The translations under genes were made by a program, and so were the position numbers. Shown one piece after another: positions 39,600 through 51,104 of a DNA stretch of 64,000 nucleotides; position 1 is the first letter of the stretch; each line of letters begins with the position of its first letter. The notes beneath the pieces were generated by a model. The model was not told where the DNA came from. It was given only the letters and a program-made list of their open reading frames with translations, and searched no databases. Source of the DNA: Paracentrotus lividus (Eukaryota > Echinodermata > Echinoidea > Camarodonta > Echinidae); the NCBI GenBank assembly GCA_940671915.1, contig CALNVZ010000174.1, positions 15,880,306 through 15,944,305 of the forward strand, given 5' to 3'.

Positions 39600-40760
39600 T
39601 CGCTCCTAAGCATGTTTAAATTTCAGGCAATTTAAGGGGTCTCCATGGCAACCAAATTCTAATCCTGAATAGGGTCTTGAGAGAAAGACATCTGTATGTG
39701 GAAAATTCAGTAATGCTAGAGGATTTTTTTTTTTCTTTTCGTCAAGATGTTAGATTAATGGATTTTCATTGCCTCAGCTGCCTGTTTATGTGCAGTATTA
39801 CTGACTAATGTTTTGGGTATGATAATGATTTACTTTTAAAGCTGGTAAATCTACAGTTTTGGTAAACCTAAGAATGTAATCTTTCACATTTTGAATTTCC
39901 TTTGAGATACACTAAAAGATTGAATGATATAGCACATATCACTTATCAATGACATCATCATTATTGTGCATATCATCACTATAAAAATGTCTTGTATCAA
40001 AAGTCGGGGTTCCTCTAATTAAGCTGATACATTCTTTTTAATTTGAAGAAAACTTTACAGGCACAGATTTGGAGGAAATTTTGAGATAGTGTCTTTGTAT
40101 TTAGCTGTCTGACATGAATAAGCTAAATCTATGAAATGATCATTCAGAATGCATAATTAATGAGAATAGAGGGCACTACATATCCTCTAACAGTCTAGTT
40201 CAAACTTTCACAAAGAATGGTGTAATGGTCGCTTTGGTGGTTTTATACTTTGAGTGTTTCATAAGAGAATGATGTAAAGTATAACCAGCTTTAACCTCTT
40301 AAAGACAAGTGGATTATACCATAACACAAATTTTCGATAGACCACATGCCCAGTCTTCAGCGTGTTAAGATTTTAGATGCAAGATTCGAAACCATTGCTT
40401 ATAAGCATCTTAAATTTTGTGGCAATGAGATTGGTCTCTATGGCAACCAAATCATAATCTTTAAAATAGTCTTATGAGAAACATTTCTGTAGTCATGGTA
40501 ATTCATTTGGTCTTTTAGCCATTCAAGAGGTTTTATGTCAAGAAATTTATTGAAAGGGATTGCCTCTAAAACCTGTTTAAGTGCAGTACTACTGATTTTT
40601 TTTTTGTCAATAATAATTTCTTTTTAAGATGCAAGATGCAAAATTGCTTATAGGTTTCTTATTTTTGGGGGGAATGAGAGGGGTCCCCATGACTATGAAA
40701 TCATAATCTTTAAAAGGGTCTTGTGAGAAAGACATCTTCAGAGGCTGGAATTAATTTTGC
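39600..40760. repeat. Three diverged copies of an unnamed repeat
   Basis: A segment reading approximately GGTCTCCATGGCAACCAAAT, then ATAATC, TAAAAGGGTCTTGAGAGAAAGACATCT, occurs at about 39636, 40432 and 40680. Copies 1 and 2 also share a following part with CCTGTTTAxGTGCAGTAxTACTGA. Copies 2 and 3 are about 250 bp apart; copy 1 is further off. Probably a local duplication of an old interspersed repeat. Confidence 0.6.
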
Positions 40761-41125
40761 CTTCAGTGGCTGTGGAATACGATAAATAAATGAAACATTC
40801 TCAACAGTAACAATACAAGATGTGACAAGACATTGATGTATTAGAGCCTCATTCTAGGATATGCACACATAGTGATACATATAATTTGCATAATATCTGT
40901 TATTTTCAAATGTGAATTGGCAATCCAAACGTGTTCAAATTTTGTTATGCTCTATTTATGTGTTTGTATCATGGCAATATACTTACGACTAAGTTTGATA
41001 GGAAAGGTTGCAAATGAAATTGCCATGTGTGTACCCATTATTGTATGATGATTAACTTGACTGATATATCCCTGTATTACAAGAATTTAAACTCTACTTT
41101 CTTTTCTCTTTTGATCTTGTTGCAG

Positions 41126-43699
41126 AGAAACTGTATGCACGGATGGTATACGAGCCTGTCCTTGGAGAAAACCTGTTCACTTCAGAGGCCCTTCATTCTA
41201 TGTGCCGTCTAGAACAACAGACTATCCGCTCTCACATCCAATTCATGAAAGCCTGTTATACTAGCAATGTCACCAATGCCTGCTGCCCAAGCTGGTCTCT
41301 ACCAAACTATGTAGCCCTTCTCAACAACAAGTCAAATTGTTTCAATATCACAAACACTGACGTGAAAGCAACGCTGCAGTTGCTAAGGACGTGCTCCCAT
41401 TTTTATCGGACGAGAGAGCTGCGGCACGATTGCTCCCACAAGGGAACCTCCCAGAGCAACAGCTGTGCCAACGTGCCAGCCAAGTGTACGCGATACGATG
41501 CGGTGTACCACATACTTCACTACCTGGTGGATGTCGATTTCATGTGCGTGGAGAGACCGAACAATGAGCGGGTGAACTACGCCCTCTCCGTGCTTCCCGT
41601 CTATGCAGGAAATGATGTCAGGGTGATCTACGATGATGAATTCAAAGCAGGTGATGTCCGCGATCAGACAACAAAAATCTCAGGATTGTATTTTGGGATT
41701 AAGCAAGATTTATTTAGCGAGTACCTGACGGACAGTGCCATCTATCCCTGCCTGGTGTAATGTTTGTGGTGATCTTGATGTGGTGTATATAGGATCATTG
41801 TTTGTAACCATCATGACCGTCCTCAGTATGGGAATGTCCCTCATCTGTGCCTACTTTGTCTATTTTGCTGTCTTTAGGATACCTTTTTCCCTTTCATGAA
41901 CCTCACCAGCGTCATTCTTCTCGTGGGGATTGGTGCAGATGATGCGTTTGTCTTTTGCGATATTTGGAAGCAGTCGCGGAAGGACCGCCAAATGCGCCTC
42001 GCGTGATCGTCGTCATGGAGACACTGAGGCATGCAGCCTTGTCGATGTTCGTCACCATCTAACAACTGCTTCTGCTTCTATGCGAACACAATCAGTAACA
42101 TTACTGCCATCAAATGCTTTGGTCTATATGCAGGCACAGCTATTTTGTTAAACTTTGCACTGAGCATCACTTGGCTTCCAGCAGCTGTCGTTATTGAGGA
42201 CAGGTACTTCAAAGACATAACAGACTGTAGTTCGCAGAAGCATGAAAAAAATATAAATCTCAAAAGACCTTCTTCAATCACGTGGCGGATATCTATAGAA
42301 GGTGCACGGAATGGATGAGCGATTGGGCGCGGATATTTTTTCAGAAGATTTTCCATGTGTTGTAATTAAACCACGTTTGCTGTGGTTACTGCTGCTTGGT
42401 ATTGTAATGCTTGGTGGCTTCTGCCTTATTTTTCTAGATCCACGCCTTCAGCTCCCACCCTACCAGAGTTTCAGCTCTTCAGATCCATGCATCCTTTTGA
42501 GCGCTATGACTTTGTATTCAAAGATCTCTTCTGGTTTGAGAAAGTGAATCGCGGTTCCCTTTATGCGCACCTTCCCATTACAGTGGTTTGGGGTGTAGAC
42601 CATAGACAGTGGAAGTCCTTTAGACCCTGATGACATAGGTAGCTTAGTTCTTAACCCTGATTTCGACATGGCATCAAAAATCACAGCTCTGGCTTCTCAG
42701 ATTTTGCAAACTACTCAGAAATCAGACGTTTTTCTCATCAACTCCTAGTTTTAAAGATAGAAAATTGCTTTATAGAGACTTCAATGAATGGATGGATAGT
42801 AGAGCTGCATAGATGGAAGTTGACTGCGTGTGAACAATGCCCCCTGTTGCAAAGGGTCGCGCTTTCCTTACTCTAGATCAGTGTTTAATCAGTGCCTACA
42901 GACAGCAGTAACAGAATTGCATCAGTACTCTCCATCATACTTTGACAAGTGGAAACCTGGACCAAGATTTGGGAGCCTAGACAACACGGTGAAGGCAGTG
43001 ATCATTGAATTTGACAGTTCCTATGCTTTCTCACATTCTTACGATGAAATGAAAGAGTTCTGGACCAAGCTGGAAAGCTGGATGAAGCCTGTTCTGAAAA
43101 CAGCTCCACCTGGTCTTGGAGAAGGATGGTTTATTAGCTATTTGGACTTTTATAATCTCCAAGACAACCTTGCAAGAGGAACTCCTCTCTCTCTTGGCCT
43201 CTCTATAATCATTGCAATGATTGTCATGTTCCTTACCACACAGAATTTTATAATAAGTCTATTCGCCATTCTGTCCATATCTGGCACCATTTGTGTCACA
43301 ATCGGTGCCCTGGTTCTTCTTGGATGGCAACTCAACATCCTGGAATCCGTCATCCTCTCGGTTTCAGTAGGTCTCTCAATAGACTTCACAGTGCACTACG
43401 GGGTGGCTTATCGCCTCGCTCCAGAACCTGATCGCGAATCTCGTGTGGTCTACTCACTCGCTCACATGGGATCTGCCATCAGTATGGCTGCTCTCACCAC
43501 CTTCGTAGCAGGTGCCTTGATGATGCCTGCAAGTATCCTCTCCTATACCCAGATGGGGACATTCTTGATGTTGATAATGACCATCAGCTGGCTCTACTCA
43601 ACACTCTTCTTCCAGTCCATGTGCCGTGTGATTGGACCTGAAGGGAACGTAGGTCAGCTTCCTGTGCCTTCATGTATCTGTTACTGTCTGGATCGCATG

Positions 43700-43730
<31 letters not shown>

Positions 43731-44275
43731 TCAGCGCTCACTTCAAGTACTCCAACTCTTGCGGCAACGTCGGGGTTGAGGAATCGGAAGTCAGCATGTC
43801 GTTTCATTCGTCCACCCTGCAGAGCGGGGAATCCCATGAACTTGAACCACTCAATGTGGAGAACAGCTCAACAGCTATAGAGTCTGGGTACTGCTCGCAT
43901 ATGAGCACCAACAGGGGGTCAACGTTCAGCAGATCAGACTTCAGCCCTCGACGAGAACCGCTAGCAAAGATGGCTGAGCGTAACTCCCTGAGTAGCCCAG
44001 GACGCAGTGCTGTCTATCATAAAACTGTTTCCACGTCCCAAAATGGCATCAATGGTTTATCCCCATCTCATACGTCCCCTTCTCCCACCCATCGACCTAC
44101 CCCGGTCTCATCCAAACCCCCATCTCCTCTTATATCCACTCAGGTAGTACTAGAAGGATGTGAATTTGTGACACGGGTATGTCCATCATCCCCAAAGGTT
44201 GAGTTGATAGAACCTGCTGAAGCCTTAGTCCCTAACCGATCCTCACAGGTGGAGGATGTCTGGTTGCCTAGGTGA
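41126..44275 (+). CDS. Dispatched, large terminal exon with a frame-disrupted middle
   Basis: Starts after TTGTTGCAG at 41125 in the expected phase and ends at TGA 44273-44275, encoding about 1,050 residues if read continuously. 41126-41757 is clean and covers the rest of the Cys-rich extracellular loop 1 ([17 protein letters not shown]). From about 41758 to 42830 the family sequence continues only by changing frame at least eleven times. Recognisable pieces include [17 protein letters not shown] (the GxxxDD motif of the sterol-sensing region), [36 protein letters not shown] and CFIET. From 42832 the frame is intact: extracellular loop 2, then TM7-12 with [20 protein letters not shown], where the second conserved Asp lies. 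Next come a run of ten Cys codons (43700-43729) and a Ser/Pro-rich cytoplasmic tail. The protein would export lipidated Hedgehog at the plasma membrane. As written the gene cannot encode it; whether that is error or decay is open. Confidence 0.9.
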
Positions 44276-44907
44276 TGAACATAATCATGATTGAATCCCA
44301 ATATTTATTATTGTATAAAGCTATTATAATATTTATTTATCATTTGATTATGTATATGTTCTTCCTTGTTGAGGAATGGGCATTGCTTATTAGTTCTTTC
44401 AACATGTGAATGCAACCATCAGTTTGTTGTACTTTTTGTTTTAAATAACGTTTATTATGATTATATTACAAATTTATTTAGGTTTGTGCTGGCAAAAAAA
44501 AAGTGAACAGTATGGGCAATGTTTTCTTTACATTAATTAAACAATCATGACAATTACAATGTGTCACATAGATTATCCTATTTATGTAAACTGATATTGC
44601 AATCATCTTATCAACTCATTCTAAAAAAAAAACGTGTTCCCACATAAAGTAGGTTCAATGCAGTAGAAACAAAAGAAGACTTTGGTGAGCAGCTAATTCT
44701 TCACTTCCAAAAGTCTGCCTTTTACCCTTAACACATTTTTTTTAATGTTTCAGGTTTATTCTATCGAGGTGACTAGCATTGACATTTGGGCGTGGGATCT
44801 GTTTTCAACTTTGGATTTAGTTTTTATTCTCTATCTGAATATGTTGACCAGTAGAACAATATGTTTATTTGTACAAGATGTGGCAACCTGGTCTATTTAT
44901 GGCTTGA

Positions 44908-44913
44908 AATAAA
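44908..44913 (+). terminator. Possible Dispatched polyadenylation signal
   Basis: AATAAA about 630 bp past the stop, the first exact copy I noticed downstream on this strand. The surroundings are AT-rich, so a chance match is quite possible. Confidence 0.3.
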
Positions 44914-45484
44914 AATCTATAGTATGTGTGTCATGTTTAAAAAGAATTAAGCTGAACAGTAAGTATAAAAATGATGAAGTATTTTTATGATTTTACTCGA
45001 AAATTGAATGTAAACATTGGTTACATTTCCACATAGAATAGTGCAATTTATCAGTATTCTTCTGCATGAGATAGATTTCTATTTATGAATCATATAGTGT
45101 ATTAGGGGTTATTAAGCATTATGTCATATGATCATGTGGTGATGTAATGAATTATTTTATTAGGAAAATAACTTGATTTATAGGTGAATGTTGAGTGAAA
45201 CATTAAATTTGTTTGCAGATATCTTTTATGGACTATTTTCTCTAATCAACATTTAACATGTTTCAACAATGACAGATGTTTGCATGGTCAATTATATTTA
45301 CATAGTATTTGTTCATTTCTATTATCGTGAAATTAGGTAAAACTTTTTTTTCATGCATATTTGTTATTGTTTGTTCACATATGTACTGCTACATATTTTT
45401 TATGTATGTACATGAGCAAACATCGTCACTGATGTATGTAGTCAACACTCACTATATATTTTTACTATATTCATCCTGTCATAA

Positions 45485-45655
45485 TCACCATCATTATCAC
45501 CATCACCATGGATATCATTATCAACATCATTATCATCATTACCATTAATATCATCATCATGTTCACTATCTTCTTCTTCACCACTATTATCATCTTCGTC
45601 CTCATCATCATCATCATCATCATCATCGTCATAACCATTCTCACCATCACAAATA
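45485..45655. repeat. CAT/ATC microsatellite
   Basis: Imperfect CAT/ATC triplets with a pure run near 45604-45630. Frames across it are poly-Ile, poly-His or poly-Asp. It adjoins the minisatellite to the right, whose units also contain short CATCACCAT segments. Confidence 0.9.
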
Positions 45656-46165
45656 TTCACAACAAAAGGGAAAAAGTTTTTCTTCCTCTTTTATTTCAGA
45701 TTATCTTTGGTTTATCATGAAACTCAAACTTGTCTATAGATATTTACTTTCGTAATATTCATCGTCATCACCATTTTAACCATCACAAACAGACACAACA
45801 AAAGGGAAAAAAAATTCTTCCTCTTTTATTTCAGATTATCTTTGGTTTATCATGAAACTCAAACATGTCTATAGATATTGACTTTCCTAATATTCATCGT
45901 CATCACCATTTTCACCATCACAAACATTCACAACAAAAGGGGAAAAAATTCTTCCTCTTTTATTTCAGATTATCTTCAGTTATCATGAAACTCAAACATG
46001 TCTATAGATATTGACTTTCCTAATATTCATCTTCATCACCATTTTCCCCATCACAAATATTCACAACAAAAGGGGAAAAAATTTTCCTCTTTTATTTCAG
46101 ATTATCTTCAGATTATCATGAACTCAAACATGTCTATAGCTATTGACTTTCCTAATATTGGCTGA
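45655..46165. repeat. Minisatellite, about 134-bp unit, nearly four copies
   Basis: The block CTTCCTCTTTTATTTCAGAT recurs at 45681, 45817 and 45951, with a slightly shortened copy near 46084. Each is followed by TATCTT(T/C)(G/A)G, CATGAAACTCAAAC(T/A)TGTCTATAG and CATC(A/G)TCATCACCATTTT. Copies are very similar, indicating recent amplification. Confidence 0.9.
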
Positions 46166-47459
46166 AAACCAGACATTGACTAATACATGAATAACTTAGA
46201 AATCTAATTAAATTTTTATTCTACGAAAGAGGTTGTTTGAAAATTATATTCATGTACTTTTTTTTTTATTGTAGATAGAAGAATAGTATTGACCAAATTA
46301 CATGTGGTGAAAATATATTTCACATAGATTTTCATTTGACTCCATGATTTTTTAGAACAACACATTTTTTTTTTTTTTTTAAAAACATATATAATCACTA
46401 TCAAAAGTTCAAGATTGTATAAATATGTTCATATTTGCCAAAATGATGGTTAATTCAAGCAACATTCCAACTTCATTATTTTAGTATCAAATTTACACAA
46501 TTTTGATCAATTTATAACACTGTAAGATATCTTTGTACAATTATATCCTTGTTCACATCTCAGTTTTTTTATGTCAAAATGTTATCATGTAATCTTATTT
46601 GAGCAGTTCATTGCAATAATTGCATGTCTTTGTATTTATTTAAGAAGCAAAATCTAGTATTTTATACAATGTAAGTACTAATTGTTTAATATTGTACAAT
46701 ATGCTTTCATAGTGAACAAAATTACATATTTTATTTCAAATGTGTAACATTAATCACATTTTTTACATCTTTTCATTATGCCTTTGTTATCACCATATAT
46801 TTTTCAACAATTTTTCAATCATTTTAGAAATGATTATAATTTTGAAAGTACTTGACAATGCTATGATTAAAAGAATATGATACATATTTGATGTGTATTT
46901 TATTGGCTTAATTTCAGATTGAAAGATAATGTTCATGTTTTTTGAAAGTCAGGGATTTTGAAGGTCAATGTTTGACTAGTCATAGATCAAGCAATTTATG
47001 ATATAAGATCTCTAAAATTGTTTAATGCATGAGAGCATGATTATAAAAGAAGGGGACTGAAATATATCCTTGTTAAATTGTTTAAAGGTTAGTATAATAG
47101 AATATTGTGCAATTGTGCAAAGTTTAGTATGATACAATAAGATACAATATAATATGATTAGTTTAGTTTTTTAAATACAGCCTAGTAAAACAAATCTGAC
47201 TAATTTATAACAGAATTTTACCGATGCTTCATAAACAAAGATAACACTGACTTAAAGAGGCTTTCTCCATAAAGCAATAGTGTATGTTCTGCAACTAAAT
47301 TCATATTTGTCTCAAATATTTTCAAATGTTCTTATATTTCAATACATTGCTAACATTGTATTACACATTGAATTGGTGAGCTCACTCTGGTAGAGGCATT
47401 TTTGACATACATTTTCTTGCAAAAGTTTTAAGATTGTGCTGACTTTTCATAAACTACAA

Positions 47460-47535
47460 ACAAAGTTTTGCTATCAATCGCAAAATGGCAATAGCCAATC
47501 AAAATCATTGTCGCACGCATTTTTTGTTTCTTTTC
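47460..47535 (+). mobile_element. Fragment related to the MITE at 61282-61446
   Basis: Reads TGCTATCAATCGCAAAATGG, then CAATAGCCAATCAAAATCATTG and CGCACGCATTTTTTG. This lines up with 61308-61366 of the MITE with few differences, then similarity stops. The outer inverted repeat is missing, so it is a decayed or truncated copy. Confidence 0.6.
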
Positions 47536-48154
47536 GTGGACCTACGAGGTCTTTAACTCAATCTTGTATGACAGTGTATGAGTTAATACCTGACTGGCTC
47601 TCAGTAAACAATATAATTCATCATAGTACTAGTATTAAAAATCCATGTTTTGATTGTGATGGGTGTCTTGTCATTTACTCATATAAAAAAAATATTAGGC
47701 TCCACTTTACCAGAAATTTAAGTGTCCATTATTTTAAAATGTTGTTTACTTGAAGGAGAACATGTACATTTGTCCATCTAGGTATTAACGTTTATAAGTG
47801 AATTTGAAACTCAATATTATTCATGTCTTTTTACTGGTATACACTAGATGAAGTGTCAATATATATAATGAGTGAATATTTTAGAAAAGTGATATAAAAA
47901 TTTAAAAAAATAAAAAATCACTTCTTGGTGATTGTTTTCACAAACAAGGCAGAAAAAAAGATTGGGAATGCTTATTGATCAATAATTATTTGTATAGGTC
48001 AAAGCTTGTTATTCCAAAGGTCATTATTCAGTTAAAGAGACCATGCAGTCTGTTATTCTAAGGTTTGATCGAAAATGAAAGTGAAATACGGTTTATTAAT
48101 ATTTTTTTTTTAATATTTGGTTCATAAATTAAAAAATAAAATAAACCCAAAGCC

Positions 48155-48294
48155 AGTGGGGGATCCAGGATTTGAAAATGGGGGGAAGAGGGGGCGCCAA
48201 AATTGTCTGATTTTAACATACAGAGTCAAGAGGCAGTTTTGAAATTAGGGGGGGGGGGCATCCCCTGCGTCCCCGCCTGGATCCACTACTGCAA
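48155..48294. mobile_element. Short TIR element with GGATCCAGG termini
   Basis: The left end CAGTGGGGGATCCAGG and the right end CCTGGATCCACTACTG are imperfect inverted repeats around about 110 bp with G-rich runs. The termini resemble a common hAT-like MITE end, but no 8-bp target duplication is visible. Fragments with a similar GATCCAGGGGG texture occur near 57878 and 58740. Confidence 0.5.
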
Positions 48295-48839
48295 TGCTAT
48301 AAACCCTATTCTTTCTAAGGGATTCTAGTTTTGTTGAAATGAATCTTTGAAATAAGAAACATTTAACTATTCAATATTGCAACAAATGTTCAGATGAATG
48401 GCTTGTTTCATGTAAGGATAATTGAATCTTAAGTTTGAGGAAATATGTGTGCAGAATAACAAACCTTTTGAATAACAAGCAGCCTCCATGATATTTATAT
48501 ATATGATGTGAGATAATGTTGATATTAGTATTATGGAAGATCTTATTTATATCAAGATGTGTGACATAGATAGCAGCTTGTAAATGTGATAGTAACCAAC
48601 TCAAATTCATGCCTTTCTTGTACATTGCTTGAAGCCTGTATCATATGTTAATATTTTTCGTAATAAAACCCATTTTGATCAAATGAAAAGATTGCTATAG
48701 GTAAGGGACTTCTTATATTGTTTTGTTGTATCATATCTTTTGAATGCATGGTGCTTTTATGATAGAAAGTGTTACGATTTTAAAGATGTCAGAGGGAAAG
48801 CAAAGAAGAGGGTTTGTTTGAGGAGAATAAGAGAAAGAG

Positions 48840-48866
48840 ACAGATGAAAGGTACTAGAAGGAGAGG

Positions 48867-48902
<36 letters not shown>

Positions 48903-49265
48903 AGATAGAAGATAGAAAGAGTAAGGGGGGTGGGTGGTAGTGAGAGAGTAGTGTCCATGGTGAGAGAGAGAGAGAGAGAGAAGAAAAAGAGACGGAGGAA
49001 GAGAAAGAGAGATATAGGGTGAAATAATGAGAGAGAGGGGGGGGGGGGTTAAGAGGTAGAGAGAGAGAAGGAGAAGAAAAAGAGACCGGAACAGAACGAG
49101 AGATAAAAAGTGGGAGAAAGAGAGGGGGGTTTATAGACTGAAAGAGAGAGGAGGAAAAGAGAGGGGGAGAGAAAGAGAGTGATAAAGGGTGAGAGGTAAA
49201 CAGAGAAAAGAAAGGGAGAAGAGGAAGAGAGAGATAGAGAATGAGAGGTAGAGAGAGGGTGAGGA
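48840..49265. repeat. GA-rich polypurine tract (about 425 bp)
   Basis: Several pure GA runs (about 48870-48900 and 48961-48981) embedded in AGAGGGGG- and GAGAAGAGG-type blocks. Minus-strand frames through it are low complexity. Confidence 0.9.
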
Positions 49266-49307
49266 ACAGGATGGCATAGGGAGTTCATCTTTACACCTGT
49301 TTTGTTC

Positions 49308-49583
49308 ACGTATTGCATAAAACTTTTTTTCTAACCCGAGTTTTCTCGGGTTAAAAATCTCAGCTTATGTAGACCTATTTCTTAGGTTATTCAACCTGAG
49401 TTTTAAAACTCCCTAAAATTTTATTGCATTAATAATTTTGAAAACTCTGGTATGTTTTTATGCAATGAAAAAAACAGTAAAAAATCCAGAAAAATATTGT
49501 AACCGGAGTTTTCAGACTTTAACCGGAGTTTTCAGATTTTAACCGGAAAAAACTCAGGTTAGGAGTTTTATGCAACGGGGTCC
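49308..49583. mobile_element. MITE with TTGCATAAAACT inverted ends
   Basis: The left side, TTGCATAAAACTTTTTTCTA followed by ACCCGAGTTTT, is inverted on the right as CTCAGGTTAGGAGTTTTATG followed by CAACGGGGTCCT. Inside are repeated AACCGGAGTTTTCAGA blocks (49501, 49520) and an AACCCGAG..CTCGGGTT hairpin. No coding frame. The left tip is less complete than the right, so exact borders and the target duplication are uncertain. Confidence 0.6.
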
Positions 49584-49923
49584 TGGTGTCAAATTGTAAT
49601 TTAATTTTTAAAAATGGATTGAAACTTCAAAGTTGTTGGCCTATGGGTTACATTTTATCGTGATCATATCTCTTAGAATATAATCGTCATTTTTTTTAAA
49701 TCAAAAGATAAATTTCAAATCTGTGATGAAGAAATACAGGTTATATTTAAAAGCTACATTTGGTTTCCCCTTACCACGCTCACCGTCTCCTTCCCATTAC
49801 AAAATATATATTTACTACTTTATCAGAAACACGTCTTCGTATGCCTAATGTATGGGATAAATAAAAGCAAATTAGACACCACAATGTACATCCAAACAAA
49901 TTATATAATGTTTACTAAAATGT

Positions 49924-49929
49924 TTTATT
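49924..49929 (-). terminator. Possible polyadenylation signal of gene A
   Basis: Minus-strand AATAAA, 15 bases past the stop codon of gene A. The position is unusually close to the stop, so a further downstream signal may be the one used. Confidence 0.3.
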
Positions 49930-49943
49930 CCATATCTGTGAAA

Positions 49944-51104
49944 TTAATAAAGTCTCTGAATCTTATGACGACTGTTTGGAGGTGTTTTCATGTGGTCATC
50001 ACCGCAATCGTCAATTTCGAGTTCATTTCGAGTTCGCTTATGACTTCGAGAATAATTGTCCTCAACAAGGTTCATAAGTTCTTCCTCATCACACGACTCG
50101 AAGTCTGAATCGCTCTCGATCTCAAATGACGAGATGAACATATCGAGGTCAGTGTTTGTTGGCCAACTGTTTGAGGATGAGATCTGCAGTGGACTCGAAG
50201 TCAAGTCAGAGTTCTGTTCATCGACCATCTTTCTGAGGATGGCTGCTGCATGCTGGTTGCAACCCATCTTAAGAGGTACGGTTATCTGACCATAAGCATC
50301 ATTGTAGGCAACCAGTGAGGGTCCATCTGGTAGAGACTTTGGACGCACTTCGACTAGGACGTCGCCAAACTCGTCACCCCCAAGACGATCATAGGTCTCG
50401 ATGACGTCCAAGTCCATGAGCACACTGCGGAGTGCCAACGCTGTTTCCTTCAAAGACTCATTGCAGATCTTGACACTCTGGCTAAGACCATCAGACTCAT
50501 TGTCGGAAGATGGAGACATGGATGAAACCTGATAGACGGGAGGACTTACTACTGCTACCAACTCCTTTTCTGAGGAATTGCCTGATGAGGAGGAACTGGA
50601 GTAAGTCCGGATGTCCGCAGTCAATGGCAAATACAGTTCATCATCCATCATTTCTTTGACTTTGGAAGGTGACGGAATAAAGTACCTTGAGGGTGAGACA
50701 TCGCCGAAAATTTCATCGGCGAGATCGTCGCATGGATCATAGTCGTCATCGGCTTGGTAACCAGCATCACTAGTGATGTGTGAAAACCAAGATGCTGACG
50801 ATGATGGTGTCTGTGGCGCAACTATACCATGCTTTTCATTTGAAGATGATGGTATGAAGAACCTTGTTGGAGAAACATCACCAAAGATGCTTTCTTCCAG
50901 ATCATCCAGCGGATCGAAGTCATCATCACCCTGGTAGCCATTTGCTTCAGAGTATCCCTGGTTTTGGAAGAGTGAACTGGTAGAAGCACCTACACATTCT
51001 CCATGTGGAAGGGAGTCCAGCAGGTTTGGATTGATGGTGTGTGGATCGGTCTCAAGGAATTCGTCAATTGAGATCAGAAGCGGAGATGATTTTAATGGCT
51101 TCAT
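49944..51104 (-). CDS. Gene A exon 2: acidic Ser-rich protein with duplicated motif
   Basis: Main coding exon of an unrecognised protein, continuous for 386 codons. The exon follows a TTTATCACTCAG acceptor directly before ATG 51104-51102, in phase with exon 1 at 51717-51679, giving 399 residues in total. Two copies of a motif of about 32 residues lie at exon residues 56-87 and 115-146. Each has GYQ(G/A)DDD(F/Y)DP, then acidic residues, then IFGDVSP(T/S)R(F/Y)FIPS. A more ordered part at about 205-300 includes KETALALRSVLMDLDVIET and VPLKMGCNQHAAAILRKMVD. The C-terminus is acidic (DEEELMNLVED) followed by a basic HKRTRNE patch and TPPNSRHK. No signal peptide or membrane helix is visible. A nuclear regulatory protein controlled by SP/TP phosphorylation is a guess; no family is recognised. 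Confidence 0.82.
   Translation of the reverse strand: MKPLKSSPLLISIDEFLETDPHTINPNLLDSLPHGECVGASTSSLFQNQGYSEANGYQGDDDFDPLDDLEESIFGDVSPTRFFIPSSSNEKHGIVAPQTPSSSASWFSHITSDAGYQADDDYDPCDDLADEIFGDVSPSRYFIPSPSKVKEMMDDELYLPLTADIRTYSSSSSSGNSSEKELVAVVSPPVYQVSSMSPSSDNESDGLSQSVKICNESLKETALALRSVLMDLDVIETYDRLGGDEFGDVLVEVRPKSLPDGPSLVAYNDAYGQITVPLKMGCNQHAAAILRKMVDEQNSDLTSSPLQISSSNSWPTNTDLDMFISSFEIESDSDFESCDEEELMNLVEDNYSRSHKRTRNELEIDDCGDDHMKTPPNSRHKIQRLY

Larger units (their letters stand above)
36705..41125 (+). other. Dispatched intron (about 4.4 kb)
   Basis: GTAAGT donor to a TTGTTGCAG acceptor. Holds a GA-rich tract (37.56-38.06 kb), a TAA microsatellite at about 39083-39106 and a three-copy diverged repeat (39.6-40.76 kb). 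The rest, including 38.1-39.0 kb and 40.76-41.1 kb, shows nothing recognisable. Confidence 0.85.
44276..49920. other. Dispatched 3' flank and convergent intergenic region
   Basis: Follows the Dispatched stop and precedes the 3' end of the minus-strand gene A, so the two genes converge. AT-rich throughout. Repeats and element fragments within it are listed separately. 46.2-47.4 kb and 47.6-48.1 kb contain nothing I can name. Confidence 0.7.

Noticed and set aside
41874..42684. Minus-strand frames of 60-90 codons across the Dispatched exon
   Set aside because: Antisense shadows of a coding exon; the plus-strand peptides match the family.
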